Shown: positions 1-6,365 of the stretch, in pieces
Position numbering within the stretch: the first letter of the stretch is position 1
Layout: every line of letters begins with the position of its first letter
Assembly: GCA_964399265.1 (NCBI GenBank)
Contig: CAYNQF010000089.1
Coordinates: 1-9,933 of the forward strand
Origin: WJLY01 sp964399265
GTDB taxonomy: Bacteria > Joyebacterota > Joyebacteria > Joyebacterales > Joyebacteraceae
Direction: 5' to 3'
Length of the DNA stretch: 9,933 nt
The notes under the pieces: generated by a model
Database searches by the model: none
Seen by the model: the letters and a program-made list of their open reading frames with translations, nothing else
What the model was told of the DNA's origin: nothing
Program-made: the position numbers and the translations under genes

Positions 1-645
1 GGAACCCTGACCGTAGCGGTCGCGTTCCCCGTCCTCACCCTTGAGAAGCAGAGGGCGGAAGTGGATGAGATTGTCCTGGTCGATCCACGGCTGCGCGACC
101 GTCACGAGCTCGTCGGGATAGTAGGTTCCGATGCCGACCGTGTCCACGGTCACGACGGCGTTGTCTATCATGACCCAGTCACCGTCGTCGTTGTCGGCCG
201 AGCTGGCCTGGAACGCCGACGGCACGCTGGCGATCTTGAGCCGCGGCGAGAGCGCCTCTCCGTTGACGATCAGCTTTAGGAAGTAGGGCGGATTGTCGAA
301 CGACGGCAGCCCGCCGATGACCGAACCCAGCTCGATGTTGAACCAGCCCTCCGTGATGGTCACGCCGGAGTGCGCCTCGGGACCCCACAGGGAAGCGCCC
401 CCGACGGGCGCGTTGTAGATCTGAGCCGCCACGTCATAGGTCGCGTTGACCGGATCGTTCGAGACGGCATCGGCCAGGAATCCCTGGAACCAGATCGTGT
501 CCTCCACGAGCCGGTCGCCCTGAGACCCTCCTGCGAGCCTGGCACCCGACACGCTCACCGACCGTGCCGAGGCCCCGCCCGACAGAGCCAGCCCTGCGAC
601 CAGTACCACTGCGAGCAGGCCCCACTCGACCCTGCGCTTCGTCAT
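1..645 (-). CDS. Exported surface/structural protein, N-terminal part (truncated by window edge)
   Basis: The frame is open from an ATG at 645 to base 1 with no stop, giving 215 residues; the C-terminus is outside the window. A GGAGG lies 6 nt before the ATG. Residues 1-27 form a Sec signal peptide (MTKRR, hydrophobic core, ASA cleavage site). Residues about 50-147 match a domain common in exported proteins of Eisenbacteria and related FCB phyla: a 'FQGFLAD' start, 'YDVAAQIYNAP', 'GVTITEGWFNIELGSV', then 'LSPRLKIASVPSAFQA'. From about residue 167 comes 'VDTVGIGTYYPDELVTV', resembling the 'VGIGT.P...L.V' units that precede fibre-like or endosialidase-chaperone regions in such proteins. The likely role is an extracellular or cell-surface structural protein; no catalytic motif is visible. 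It lies 113 nt downstream of the FlgD-Ig gene on the same strand and may share its transcript. The reading frame and export are secure; the role is inferred. Confidence 0.8.
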   Translation of the reverse strand, partial: MTKRRVEWGLLAVVLVAGLALSGGASARSVSVSGARLAGGSQGDRLVEDTIWFQGFLADAVSNDPVNATYDVAAQIYNAPVGGASLWGPEAHSGVTITEGWFNIELGSVIGGLPSFDNPPYFLKLIVNGEALSPRLKIASVPSAFQASSADNDDGDWVMIDNAVVTVDTVGIGTYYPDELVTVAQPWIDQDNLIHFRPLLLKGEDGERDRYGQGS

Positions 646-733
646 CTCCTGCCTCCATTCCTCTGTCTCCGCGCTCTTGGGCGCATCCATTACGTCGATC
701 GTCGTGAGAACCCTCGTCCACGACCCGCGAACC

Positions 734-756
734 GGCGGCGCGACATGGCGCCGACC
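734..756 (-). terminator. GC-rich hairpin just after the FlgD-Ig gene stop (possible terminator or attenuator)
   Basis: On the minus strand GGTCGGCGC, a six-base loop (catgtc) and GCGCCGCC form an eight-pair stem with one bulged base, starting 2 nt after the TAG at 761-759. No T-run follows it, so it is not a classical intrinsic terminator. It could reduce read-through into the downstream exported gene, stabilise a 3' end, or be a chance product of high GC. Confidence 0.3.
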
Positions 757-758
757 GT

Positions 759-1571
759 CTACCTGAGCAGGACCACTGGACGAGCGTCTCTCGTTCCGCC
801 CGCCTCGAGCGAGCAGAAGTACACCCCGGAAGCGACCTGACGTCCGGCGTCGTTCGTGCCGTCCCAAACCACCTGGTAGCGGCCCGGGCGCGTCGGCATG
901 TCCGCGAACGTCTTGACGACGCGGCCGGCGACATCATAGATGGTCAACCTCACCCCGCCGGCCGTCGATGCGATGTCGTGCTGGATGATCGTCTCGGAGG
1001 TGAAGGGGTTGGGGCTCGCGGGGCGTAGCGCCGTCACGAGCTCTCCCCCCGTCCTGACGCTGGTCGGGCCCGTGGCGAGAGGCTGCTCGGTGTAGTCCGG
1101 GGCCTCTCCGGAGACGACCCGCAGCTCGTACCAGAACTCGGTCCCGGGCCAGACCGTGGAGTCCTCGTAGACGGCCGTCTCTCGCGGCAGCACCTCGTCG
1201 TTCATCCTCTCATAGGGACCCGCGAATGAGAGGGCTCGGTAGATGTTGAACCCGTCCACTCCGACCAGGGACGCGAGCGACCACCTCATGACCACGGTGC
1301 CGCTCTCGTCGATCGAAGCGAAGAACGAACCGTCCACCGGGGTGTAGGCGCTGCAACCCCAGAGCGCGAACGAGGCGCTCTCCGCGTGACCCACGAAGGG
1401 ACCACCGAGCCTCGACCTCATGGTGAAGCTCGTCGACTCCGACACCGGAGCGCCCGTCGCGGGAGCCGCGGCGGGCGTGGTCCACGTCAGGAGTTCGAAG
1501 CTCTGTCCCAGGGCCGGCGCCGCGCAAAGGAGCACCACGACGAGGCCCAACAGGACGCGCTTTCCTCTCAC
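759..1571 (-). CDS. Secreted protein with FN3-like region and C-terminal FlgD-Ig/Por-type sorting-like domain
   Basis: This 270-aa protein starts at a GTG at 1571, with AGGAGG at 1582-1577 placed 5 nt upstream. Residues 1-22 are a signal peptide (MRGKR, Leu/Val core, ALG-Q). Residues about 44-73 (SESTSFTMRSRLGGPFVGHAES...) resemble the short region that often opens proteins of this kind. Residues 86-160 look like a fibronectin III-type fold (FNIYRA ... FWYELRVV). Residues 184-270 form a FlgD-Ig-like domain with PNPF (187-190), IYDVAGR (211-217), WDGTNDAGR (236-244) and SGVYF (248-252), ending in VVLLR. In FCB bacteria this domain sits at the C-terminus of many exported proteins and resembles type IX secretion sorting domains. 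No enzyme motif is visible, so a secreted or surface protein is the safe call. It reads divergently from the UbiA-TPR gene and is followed by a second exported protein. Confidence 0.85.
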   Translation of the reverse strand: MRGKRVLLGLVVVLLCAAPALGQSFELLTWTTPAAAPATGAPVSESTSFTMRSRLGGPFVGHAESASFALWGCSAYTPVDGSFFASIDESGTVVMRWSLASLVGVDGFNIYRALSFAGPYERMNDEVLPRETAVYEDSTVWPGTEFWYELRVVSGEAPDYTEQPLATGPTSVRTGGELVTALRPASPNPFTSETIIQHDIASTAGGVRLTIYDVAGRVVKTFADMPTRPGRYQVVWDGTNDAGRQVASGVYFCSLEAGGTRDARPVVLLR

Positions 1572-1576
1572 GTCAT

Positions 1577-1582
1577 CCTCCT
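1577..1582 (-). promoter_or_regulatory. Shine-Dalgarno AGGAGG that fixes a GTG start
   Basis: AGGAGG stands 5 nt before the GTG at 1571. A nearby ATG at 1575-1573 is out of frame and meets TGA within two codons, so the GTG is the start of the FlgD-Ig protein. Confidence 0.75.
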
Positions 1583-1590
1583 CTCGTTCC

Positions 1591-1617
1591 GGCGTCGCAT
1601 CGCACGTGCGGGACGCC
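1591..1617 (-). promoter_or_regulatory. Leader stem-loop containing a 10-bp palindrome
   Basis: GGCGTC (1591-1596) and GACGCC (1612-1617) are complementary and enclose the perfect palindrome CGCACGTGCG (1601-1610). In the predicted minus-strand mRNA this lies in the 5' leader, about 8 nt before the Shine-Dalgarno of the FlgD-Ig gene. It could be an RNA hairpin affecting translation or stability, or the palindrome could be a protein-binding site. A second CACGTG lies at 1733-1738. The symmetry is directly visible; the function is inferred. Confidence 0.35.
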
Positions 1618-1649
1618 CTGACCTGCCCTCACCTGACCGGTTCGTCTCC

Positions 1650-1678
1650 TTGATATGACCCACGCTGCAAGCTGTCAA
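1650..1678 (-). promoter_or_regulatory. Sigma-70-type promoter for the minus-strand exported-protein genes
   Basis: On the minus strand a perfect -35 TTGACA (1678-1673) is followed after 17 bp by TATCAA (1655-1650), four of six matches to TATAAT. The predicted transcription start is near 1643, giving a leader of about 70 nt before the GTG at 1571. The perfect -35 and ideal spacing in a divergent intergenic region support it; the -10 is imperfect. Confidence 0.5.
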
Positions 1679-1720
1679 GCCTCGATTGCCGAAAAGCGCT
1701 CATGGCCCGTTCGAGTTCTG

Positions 1721-1749
1721 CTGTGAAGCTCCCACGTGATTGGTATAAT
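1721..1749 (+). promoter_or_regulatory. Extended -10 promoter (TGG TATAAT) for the UbiA-TPR gene
   Basis: A perfect TATAAT at 1744-1749 is preceded by TG in the TGN position (1741-1742), a full extended -10 element. The -35 position at 17-bp spacing holds CTGTGA, a poor match, which extended -10 promoters tolerate. Transcription should begin near 1756, about 37 nt before the GTG at 1793. An A/T-rich hexamer like this stands out in GC-rich sequence. CACGTG (1733-1738) lies inside the spacer and could be an operator. Confidence 0.6.
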
Positions 1750-1783
1750 GCTCCTTCACAGCGGCCGTGCGAGACCAAGGGCG

Positions 1784-1788
1784 GGAGG
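1784..1788 (+). promoter_or_regulatory. Shine-Dalgarno GGAGG that sets the UbiA-TPR start at GTG 1793
   Basis: GGAGG within GGGAGGAAG lies 4 nt before GTG 1793. The longer in-frame start at GTG 1736 lies upstream of the predicted transcription start near 1756 and overlaps the promoter, so 1793 is preferred. Confidence 0.65.
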
Positions 1789-1792
1789 AAGC

Positions 1793-4321
1793 GTGAGCAG
1801 GGGATTCACGAGACTCGTCGATGAACTGGAGGGCGCCCCCCTCCATTGGGGCTACTCGCTCGCGACCTTCCTCGGGATCGTCCTCGTTCGCAACCTCCTC
1901 GAGGGGGCTCTCGGTCCAAAGGGCGCGCTCGGCTTCAGCTACTTCGCGTCCCCGTCGGCGCTCATGGTCCTGGACCACTTCGCCTTCTTCTACGTCACGC
2001 TCTTCCTCGCGTTCGCAATACTCCTCTCGGCGCTGGCGAGAAGGCCGGTGGGCGCCGTAATGAAGGTGATGACGCCCGCGTGGCTTCTCATCCTCATTCC
2101 GCCGTTCCTTGACTACCTCGTATCATCGGGGCACGGCATCCGCATTACGTACGTCTCCGACCTCGGGAGCGTGATCCTCCGGTTCTTCGACCCCGGCAGC
2201 TCTCTCGACAGGATCTCCCCCGGACAGCGGGTCGAGATAGTGGCGGCGTGCGCGCTCGGGGCCGCGTACGTATGGACCAGAACGCGCAACTGGCTGCGCT
2301 CAGTCGGCGCCTTCGCCGGCATCTATCTCATCCTGGCCGCAGCCGGATTCCTGCCGAGCGCATACGCGAGGCTGTCGTGGCTGCTGGCGGGAGAGCCGCC
2401 CGCGCCGGCGACGTTCGTCTACGACCTCACGTTCAAGGCGGGCGGCATAGTGCCCGACGAGAGCCGGAAGCTGGCGCTTCTCTTTCTGCTGAGTTCGTCC
2501 GTGCTTGGGTGCTGGGTCTACGCACGACACGCGCCCGACAGGTTCCGGACGATGCGCAGGAGCCTGCGCCCTCTCCGGTCCGCGCACTACGTGGGGCTCA
2601 CGCTCTTCGGCGCGCTGCTGGCGTACGTCATCTTCTCGAACGGTGGCGTCAGGCTGGCCGGCGGGGGCGACGCGCTCGGGCTCGCGGGCCTCCTTCTGTC
2701 GACGTTCCTCGCCTTCCAGAGTTCGGCCGCGGTCAACGACCTGTTCGACGTGGACGGCGACCGCATCGCCGGTAACAGGCGGCCGCTGGCTCTGGGCGAA
2801 CTCTCACGGAGAGACGTCACCGGACAGGCGATGGTGTTCGGTGCGGCGGCGCTCCTGTTCGCGCTCAACGTGAAGTACGCGGTGCTGCTCGCGCTCGTGC
2901 TCGTCTACGCCGTGTCGCTCATGTACTCGATGCCGCCGCTCAGGTTGAAGAGGCTCCCGCTCCTGTCGACGCTGACGCTGGGGTTCATCTCATACCTGAC
3001 CGCCGTGGTCGGATTCACCGCGTTCGCCGAGGAGCGGACGTTCGCCCTCTTCCCCACAAGGCTCGGCTGGCTGATCTTCCTGTCGTTCGGGCTGGGGTTC
3101 GCGGCCAAGGACCTGAAGGACGTCGAGGGCGACAGGGCAACCGGCGTCCACACGCTGCCGGTGCTGCTCGGCCCGGCCGGGAGCAAGCCCGCGGTGGCCT
3201 TGCTCGTGTTCCTCGGCTACGCGGTCGTCCCCGCCCTGCTTCCGATACGCCTGCTCATTGCCCCGTCGCTCCTCCTCGGCACATGGAGCGCAGCGATGGT
3301 CTTCCGCTGGAAGCGGCCCGGCCTGGACAGGCTGCTGCTCGCGGTCTGCCTCGCCTTCACGCTGTTCGTCGCCGTGGTCGCCCTCGTCGACCTGCCCATG
3401 ATCGCCGACGTCGACCCTCAGGTCGCCGGCGGAAAGGCATCCGAGTACCTCGCCCGCAGGGCACAGGCCATGCACCAGTGGCCCAACGCGGCCGCCGGAT
3501 ACGGCCGGGCGGCGGAGGCGTTTCCGGGCATGCCGGACTTGGAGATGTTGACGGGTATGGCTCTGTACGAGAGCGGAAGGCCGGCCGAGGCCGTTGGGTT
3601 CCTCGACCGGGCGGTGCTCCTCGACCCGTCCTCCCCGGTCTCCAGGGAGTACTTGGCGGCCGCGCTCTCCGCGACCGGCAGGGACGATGTCGCCGAGAGA
3701 TGCATCATGGACGCGGTGAAGAGGAACGTCCGCCCCCGCATCTTCCTTTCGCTCCAGGGTGACATGATGATGGGGCGCGGCGACGCCGCGATTGCGGCCG
3801 CGGCGTTCACGCGTGCGCTGGCGCTGGGCCAACCGGAGATCCCGACCGGGATCAGACTCGCCGACGCATACGTCGCCTCGGGAAGGATGCGGTCCGCCGG
3901 GAGCGAACTCGAGGACATCCTGAGACGCCATCCCTCGTCCGCGCAGGCCCACGACTCCTACGGAAAGTTTCTGAACGCGAGCGGCCGGTACGGAGCGGCG
4001 GCTCTGCAGTTCCGGAAGGCCATAGAACTCGAGCCGGACGTGGCCGTCTTCTGGAACAACCTGGGCGTAGCGCTGCGCCTGAAGCGGGACTACGACGGGT
4101 CTCTCGAGGCGCTGGACGAGGCCACGAGGCTCGCGCCCCGCAGCCCAGACCCGTACTACAACCGCGGCGAGCTGGCGCGCGCCGTGGGCAGAGAAGACGA
4201 AGCGAGGAGGCAGTACCTCCTCGCGCTGGAACTCGATCCCGACTTCGTTCCCGCTCGCGCGGCGCTCGACAGAGCACCGATCGCCCCCCGGAGCGAGGAC
4301 AGACCACGGGCCGTCCGCTGA
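1793..4321 (+). CDS. UbiA-family prenyltransferase fused to an N-terminal membrane region and C-terminal TPRs
   Basis: This is an 842-aa protein from the GTG at 1793. Residues 20-245 contain about six hydrophobic segments in a region I do not recognise. Residues about 264-533 form a UbiA-type aromatic prenyltransferase domain with some nine further helices. It has the first Asp-rich motif NDLFDVDGD (315-323) with following NRRPLA, the YSMPPLRLKR loop (378-387), and the second motif DLKDVEGD (440-447). In UbiA enzymes these motifs bind Mg2+-diphosphate of the isoprenoid donor, so the active site looks complete. Residues about 550-820 hold roughly eight 34-residue TPRs, the clearest being FWNNLGVALRLKRDYDGSL. 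Ordinary UbiA proteins are about 280-320 aa, so this is nearly three times longer. The basic loop RTMRRSLRPLRS before the UbiA part implies a cytoplasmic side; nine helices later the TPRs would face outward. The substrate is unknown: quinone, lipid and decaprenyl-phosphoribose-type roles are all possible, and no pathway gene is adjacent. Confidence 0.85.
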   Translation: MSRGFTRLVDELEGAPLHWGYSLATFLGIVLVRNLLEGALGPKGALGFSYFASPSALMVLDHFAFFYVTLFLAFAILLSALARRPVGAVMKVMTPAWLLILIPPFLDYLVSSGHGIRITYVSDLGSVILRFFDPGSSLDRISPGQRVEIVAACALGAAYVWTRTRNWLRSVGAFAGIYLILAAAGFLPSAYARLSWLLAGEPPAPATFVYDLTFKAGGIVPDESRKLALLFLLSSSVLGCWVYARHAPDRFRTMRRSLRPLRSAHYVGLTLFGALLAYVIFSNGGVRLAGGGDALGLAGLLLSTFLAFQSSAAVNDLFDVDGDRIAGNRRPLALGELSRRDVTGQAMVFGAAALLFALNVKYAVLLALVLVYAVSLMYSMPPLRLKRLPLLSTLTLGFISYLTAVVGFTAFAEERTFALFPTRLGWLIFLSFGLGFAAKDLKDVEGDRATGVHTLPVLLGPAGSKPAVALLVFLGYAVVPALLPIRLLIAPSLLLGTWSAAMVFRWKRPGLDRLLLAVCLAFTLFVAVVALVDLPMIADVDPQVAGGKASEYLARRAQAMHQWPNAAAGYGRAAEAFPGMPDLEMLTGMALYESGRPAEAVGFLDRAVLLDPSSPVSREYLAAALSATGRDDVAERCIMDAVKRNVRPRIFLSLQGDMMMGRGDAAIAAAAFTRALALGQPEIPTGIRLADAYVASGRMRSAGSELEDILRRHPSSAQAHDSYGKFLNASGRYGAAALQFRKAIELEPDVAVFWNNLGVALRLKRDYDGSLEALDEATRLAPRSPDPYYNRGELARAVGREDEARRQYLLALELDPDFVPARAALDRAPIAPRSEDRPRAVR

Positions 4322-4365
4322 CGACCCGCGCCACGCTACGCCGCTCTCTACGCCACACCGCTCGC
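4322..4365. other. Short convergent intergenic gap, no terminator visible
   Basis: Forty-four bases separate the stop codons of the UbiA-TPR gene (plus) and the PHP gene (minus). I see a repeated CTACGCC but no convincing inverted repeat with a T-run on either strand, so how the two converging transcripts end is not visible. Confidence 0.5.
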
Positions 4366-5298
4366 TCAGCGCCCGGCCAGCGCCTTGAGCTGCGTGAGCA
4401 CCTCGTAGCCGACCTCTACCTCGCCCACCTCTATCTGAGGCTTCGTCGCCCCATGGAAGTCAGTTCCGCCTGTTGCCACCAAGTCGAGTTCGGACGCGAG
4501 CGCGCCGTAGTGCGCCCACATGTCGTGCAGTTGCTCTCGGCTGATTAGGGGCCCCGCGTCGTAGTAGGGCCTGCCCTTGTCGTAGGGGTAGACAACTTCG
4601 AGACCGCGCACACCTGCGTCGGCGCACACGCGTATCGCCGCGTCGACCGAGGGATCGAGCAGGGGTCCGCCCTTGGCGAAGACCGAGTTGTACGCGCCCG
4701 GATGAGCCATGACCGGGACGCCGCCCGCCTCGCCGATGAGATCCACCGACTCCTCGAGCGGGAGCGAGAACGTCTTCGAAACGTGCCACTCACCGCCGAA
4801 AGACGTCCTGTCGAAGAACTCGTCGGGCCTGAGCGAGGGGTGATGCCTGTGCAGCACCTTCCATATGTGCGGCCTGCGCACGGTATCGCCGGCCGCCTCG
4901 GAGAGGATCTCGCTCTCCTCGATCGGATAGCCGTTGTCGGCCAGGACCTCGACCTGCATGTGGAGCTTGGAGTTCTTGGCCTCCTGGAGCGCGGCGAGTG
5001 CGCCCACGAGCCTCTCGTGTCGCGGGTCGATGAGATAGCCCAGTATGTCGACCTCGACGAGACCGCGCTCCGGCTCGTGAGCGATGCCGATCTCGACGCC
5101 GCAGACTACCTCGAGTCCGGCCCCGGCGCCCGCCCGAACGCCCTCCTCTACGCCTCCTATCGTGTCGTGGTCCGTGACCGCGATGGCGGACAGACCGCGC
5201 CCGCGTGCGCGCGCCACGAGTTCCGAGGGCGAGAGCGTTCCGTCGGAGGCCGTGGTATGGAGATGTAGATCGATGAGCCGGCGCACCTCGGCGCTCAT
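4366..5298 (-). CDS. PHP-domain phosphoesterase (YciV/TrpH-like)
   Basis: This 310-aa protein has the full set of PHP metal-site motifs: DLHLHTTASDG (H12, H14, D19), VTDHDT (D43, H44), GVEI (E69), RRPH (H144), MAHPGAY (H199) and GGTDFHG (D280, H282). Length and motif order fit the YciV/TrpH family, whose known members are 3',5'-nucleotide bisphosphate phosphatases or 5'-3' exonucleases acting on short RNAs. It lacks a signal peptide, so it should act in the cytoplasm. The ATG at 5298 is one base after the TGA of the upstream gene (TGAcATG), and its Shine-Dalgarno GAGGT (5309-5305) lies inside that gene's end, so translation is probably coupled. It is the last gene of the minus-strand operon. 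The family is certain; the exact substrate is not. Confidence 0.9.
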   Translation of the reverse strand: MSAEVRRLIDLHLHTTASDGTLSPSELVARARGRGLSAIAVTDHDTIGGVEEGVRAGAGAGLEVVCGVEIGIAHEPERGLVEVDILGYLIDPRHERLVGALAALQEAKNSKLHMQVEVLADNGYPIEESEILSEAAGDTVRRPHIWKVLHRHHPSLRPDEFFDRTSFGGEWHVSKTFSLPLEESVDLIGEAGGVPVMAHPGAYNSVFAKGGPLLDPSVDAAIRVCADAGVRGLEVVYPYDKGRPYYDAGPLISREQLHDMWAHYGALASELDLVATGGTDFHGATKPQIEVGEVEVGYEVLTQLKALAGR

Positions 5299-5299
5299 G

Positions 5300-6133
5300 T
5301 CAGACCTCTATTCCGAAGATGCCCTTGAGCGCGAACCCGGCGACCAACGACACGACGAAGAATGCGATGAGCCAGTTCACGTTGAACCCGAACAGCGGGA
5401 GATCCCGCGTCGGGTAGTGGATGGTGATCGACCGGACGATCGAGGAACGCGGGATGGGTTCCTCGACCGGATAGAGGAACGCATCCCACGTGCGGGCCTC
5501 GGGGTGGATCTCCGAGAGTGCTGCAAGCCTTCTCTCCGGCCCGACCGAGATGGTCTTCGTCACCACTCCGTCCCCCGCGACGATGAACGACAGCGTGTGC
5601 CTCCCCGGAAGCCTGGGTTGGATCAGCCACTCGATCGTCCTGTCGGAGTCCAAGCGGAGCGGCGGCGACACGATCCCCACGAACGGCGACGGCTGCAGCT
5701 CGATCGGGGTCCGGGTCGGAAGGATGCCGTCCTTCAGCTGAACGGCGACGACGACCTCCTGTCCCGGGTCGAGCGGCTGGTGCTCGTACCGGATGCCGAG
5801 CTGAACCATGATGATGAGCACCGGCACGATGATGAACACGATGGGACGGAGCGAGTGACGAAGGTACTGCAGGTTGCTACGCACGACGCTTCCTATCGAC
5901 ATCAGCATCACGCGCGTGTCGTTTCTGAAGATCCACATCTCCATGATGTAGGCCTTCAGCTTGTCCTTCGTCTCGGCTATCTTCTGCTGGTCTGACGTCC
6001 TGCCGAATATCAGGAGCATGATGACGCCCGTCACCACGGACACCACTATGAGCCCGATCCACGGATGCAGACCGGCAAACGGTGTCAGGATGACGTCAAA
6101 AGCCCTTGTGATACCGGACAGGACCTTCCACAT
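5300..6133 (-). CDS. Three-helix membrane protein with Oxa1/EMC3-like topology and an extracytoplasmic beta-rich domain
   Basis: This 277-aa protein starts at an ATG at 6133 with GGAG 8 nt upstream. Hydrophobic helices lie at about 25-43, 95-113 and 251-271. Between the first two is a charged, helical, probably cytoplasmic segment (RTSDQQKIAETKDKLK, then MWIFRNDTRVMLMSIGSVVRSNLQYLRHSLRP). A helix, a cytoplasmic helical hairpin and a second helix led by 'LRPIVFIIVPVLIIMVQL' resemble the core of the Oxa1 superfamily branch containing archaeal DUF106, EMC3 and TMCO1. Residues 117-240 look like a beta-rich domain outside the membrane (PGQEVVVAVQL ... LPGRHTLSFIVAGDGVV), followed by an anchoring helix. 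The family call is by motif and topology resemblance only; an uncharacterised membrane protein is the fallback. It follows the RHH gene by 23 nt and precedes the PHP gene by 1 nt. Confidence 0.7.
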   Translation of the reverse strand: MWKVLSGITRAFDVILTPFAGLHPWIGLIVVSVVTGVIMLLIFGRTSDQQKIAETKDKLKAYIMEMWIFRNDTRVMLMSIGSVVRSNLQYLRHSLRPIVFIIVPVLIIMVQLGIRYEHQPLDPGQEVVVAVQLKDGILPTRTPIELQPSPFVGIVSPPLRLDSDRTIEWLIQPRLPGRHTLSFIVAGDGVVTKTISVGPERRLAALSEIHPEARTWDAFLYPVEEPIPRSSIVRSITIHYPTRDLPLFGFNVNWLIAFFVVSLVAGFALKGIFGIEV

Positions 6134-6156
6134 GCTATGGTCTCCGAACCTATCGG

Positions 6157-6351
6157 CTACGAGATGTAGCCCAGACCCTTCAGCTTCTCTTTGATCTCTT
6201 CCTCAGAGTCGGACTCCTCGAGCTTGGCGATCTCCTTCTCGAGCGCCCTCGTCACGAACTCCTCCGGCGAGGAGTAGCCGGCGGCCTTCGCGTACTTCTT
6301 CACCTTCTCCAGAAGGTCCTTGTCGATCTTGACGCTTGCTCCTCCGAACAT
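6157..6351 (-). CDS. Small ribbon-helix-helix-like protein with a C-terminal LGYI tail
   Basis: This 64-aa protein begins MFGGASVKIDKDLL; the start is fixed by GGAGG (6362-6358) 6 nt before the ATG. The frame is open further upstream but there overlaps the phosphodiesterase gene. A short beta-strand-like stretch (ASVKID) and two helices (KDLLEKVKKYAKAAGY; SPEEFVTRALEKEIAKL) match the ribbon-helix-helix pattern of CopG/ParD/Arc-type proteins, which bind DNA as dimers. After an acidic linker (EESDSEEE) the chain ends EKLKGLGYIS. No small toxin gene is adjacent, so a toxin-antitoxin role is not indicated. It lies 14 nt after the phosphodiesterase stop and 23 nt before the membrane-protein gene, so it is inside the operon and could autoregulate it, though this is inference. 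Confidence 0.75.
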   Translation of the reverse strand: MFGGASVKIDKDLLEKVKKYAKAAGYSSPEEFVTRALEKEIAKLEESDSEEEIKEKLKGLGYIS

Positions 6352-6355
6352 CTCG

Positions 6356-6362
6356 CTCCTCC
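6356..6362 (-). promoter_or_regulatory. Shine-Dalgarno GGAGGAG for the RHH-like gene
   Basis: GGAGGAG sits in the 14-nt gap between the TAG of the phosphodiesterase (6368-6366) and the ATG at 6351. It identifies this ATG as the true start rather than any of the longer in-frame openings. Confidence 0.75.
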
Positions 6363-6365
6363 GTG

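Noticed and set aside
1736..1792. A longer start (GTG 1736) for the UbiA-TPR gene
   Set aside because: It lies within the extended -10 promoter and upstream of the predicted transcription start. GTG 1793 has a good Shine-Dalgarno, and the extra 19 residues look non-coding.
2990..3952. A 320-codon minus-strand open frame opposite the UbiA-TPR gene
   Set aside because: It is Arg/Gly/Glu/His-rich with no hydrophobic or domain pattern, while the opposite frame encodes UbiA motifs and TPRs.
4322..4365. Bidirectional terminator between the converging genes
   Set aside because: No inverted repeat with a T-tract could be found in the 44 bases.
6157..6351. Toxin-antitoxin module
   Set aside because: The RHH-like protein resembles an antitoxin in size, but both neighbours are large enzyme or membrane genes and no small toxin frame is present.
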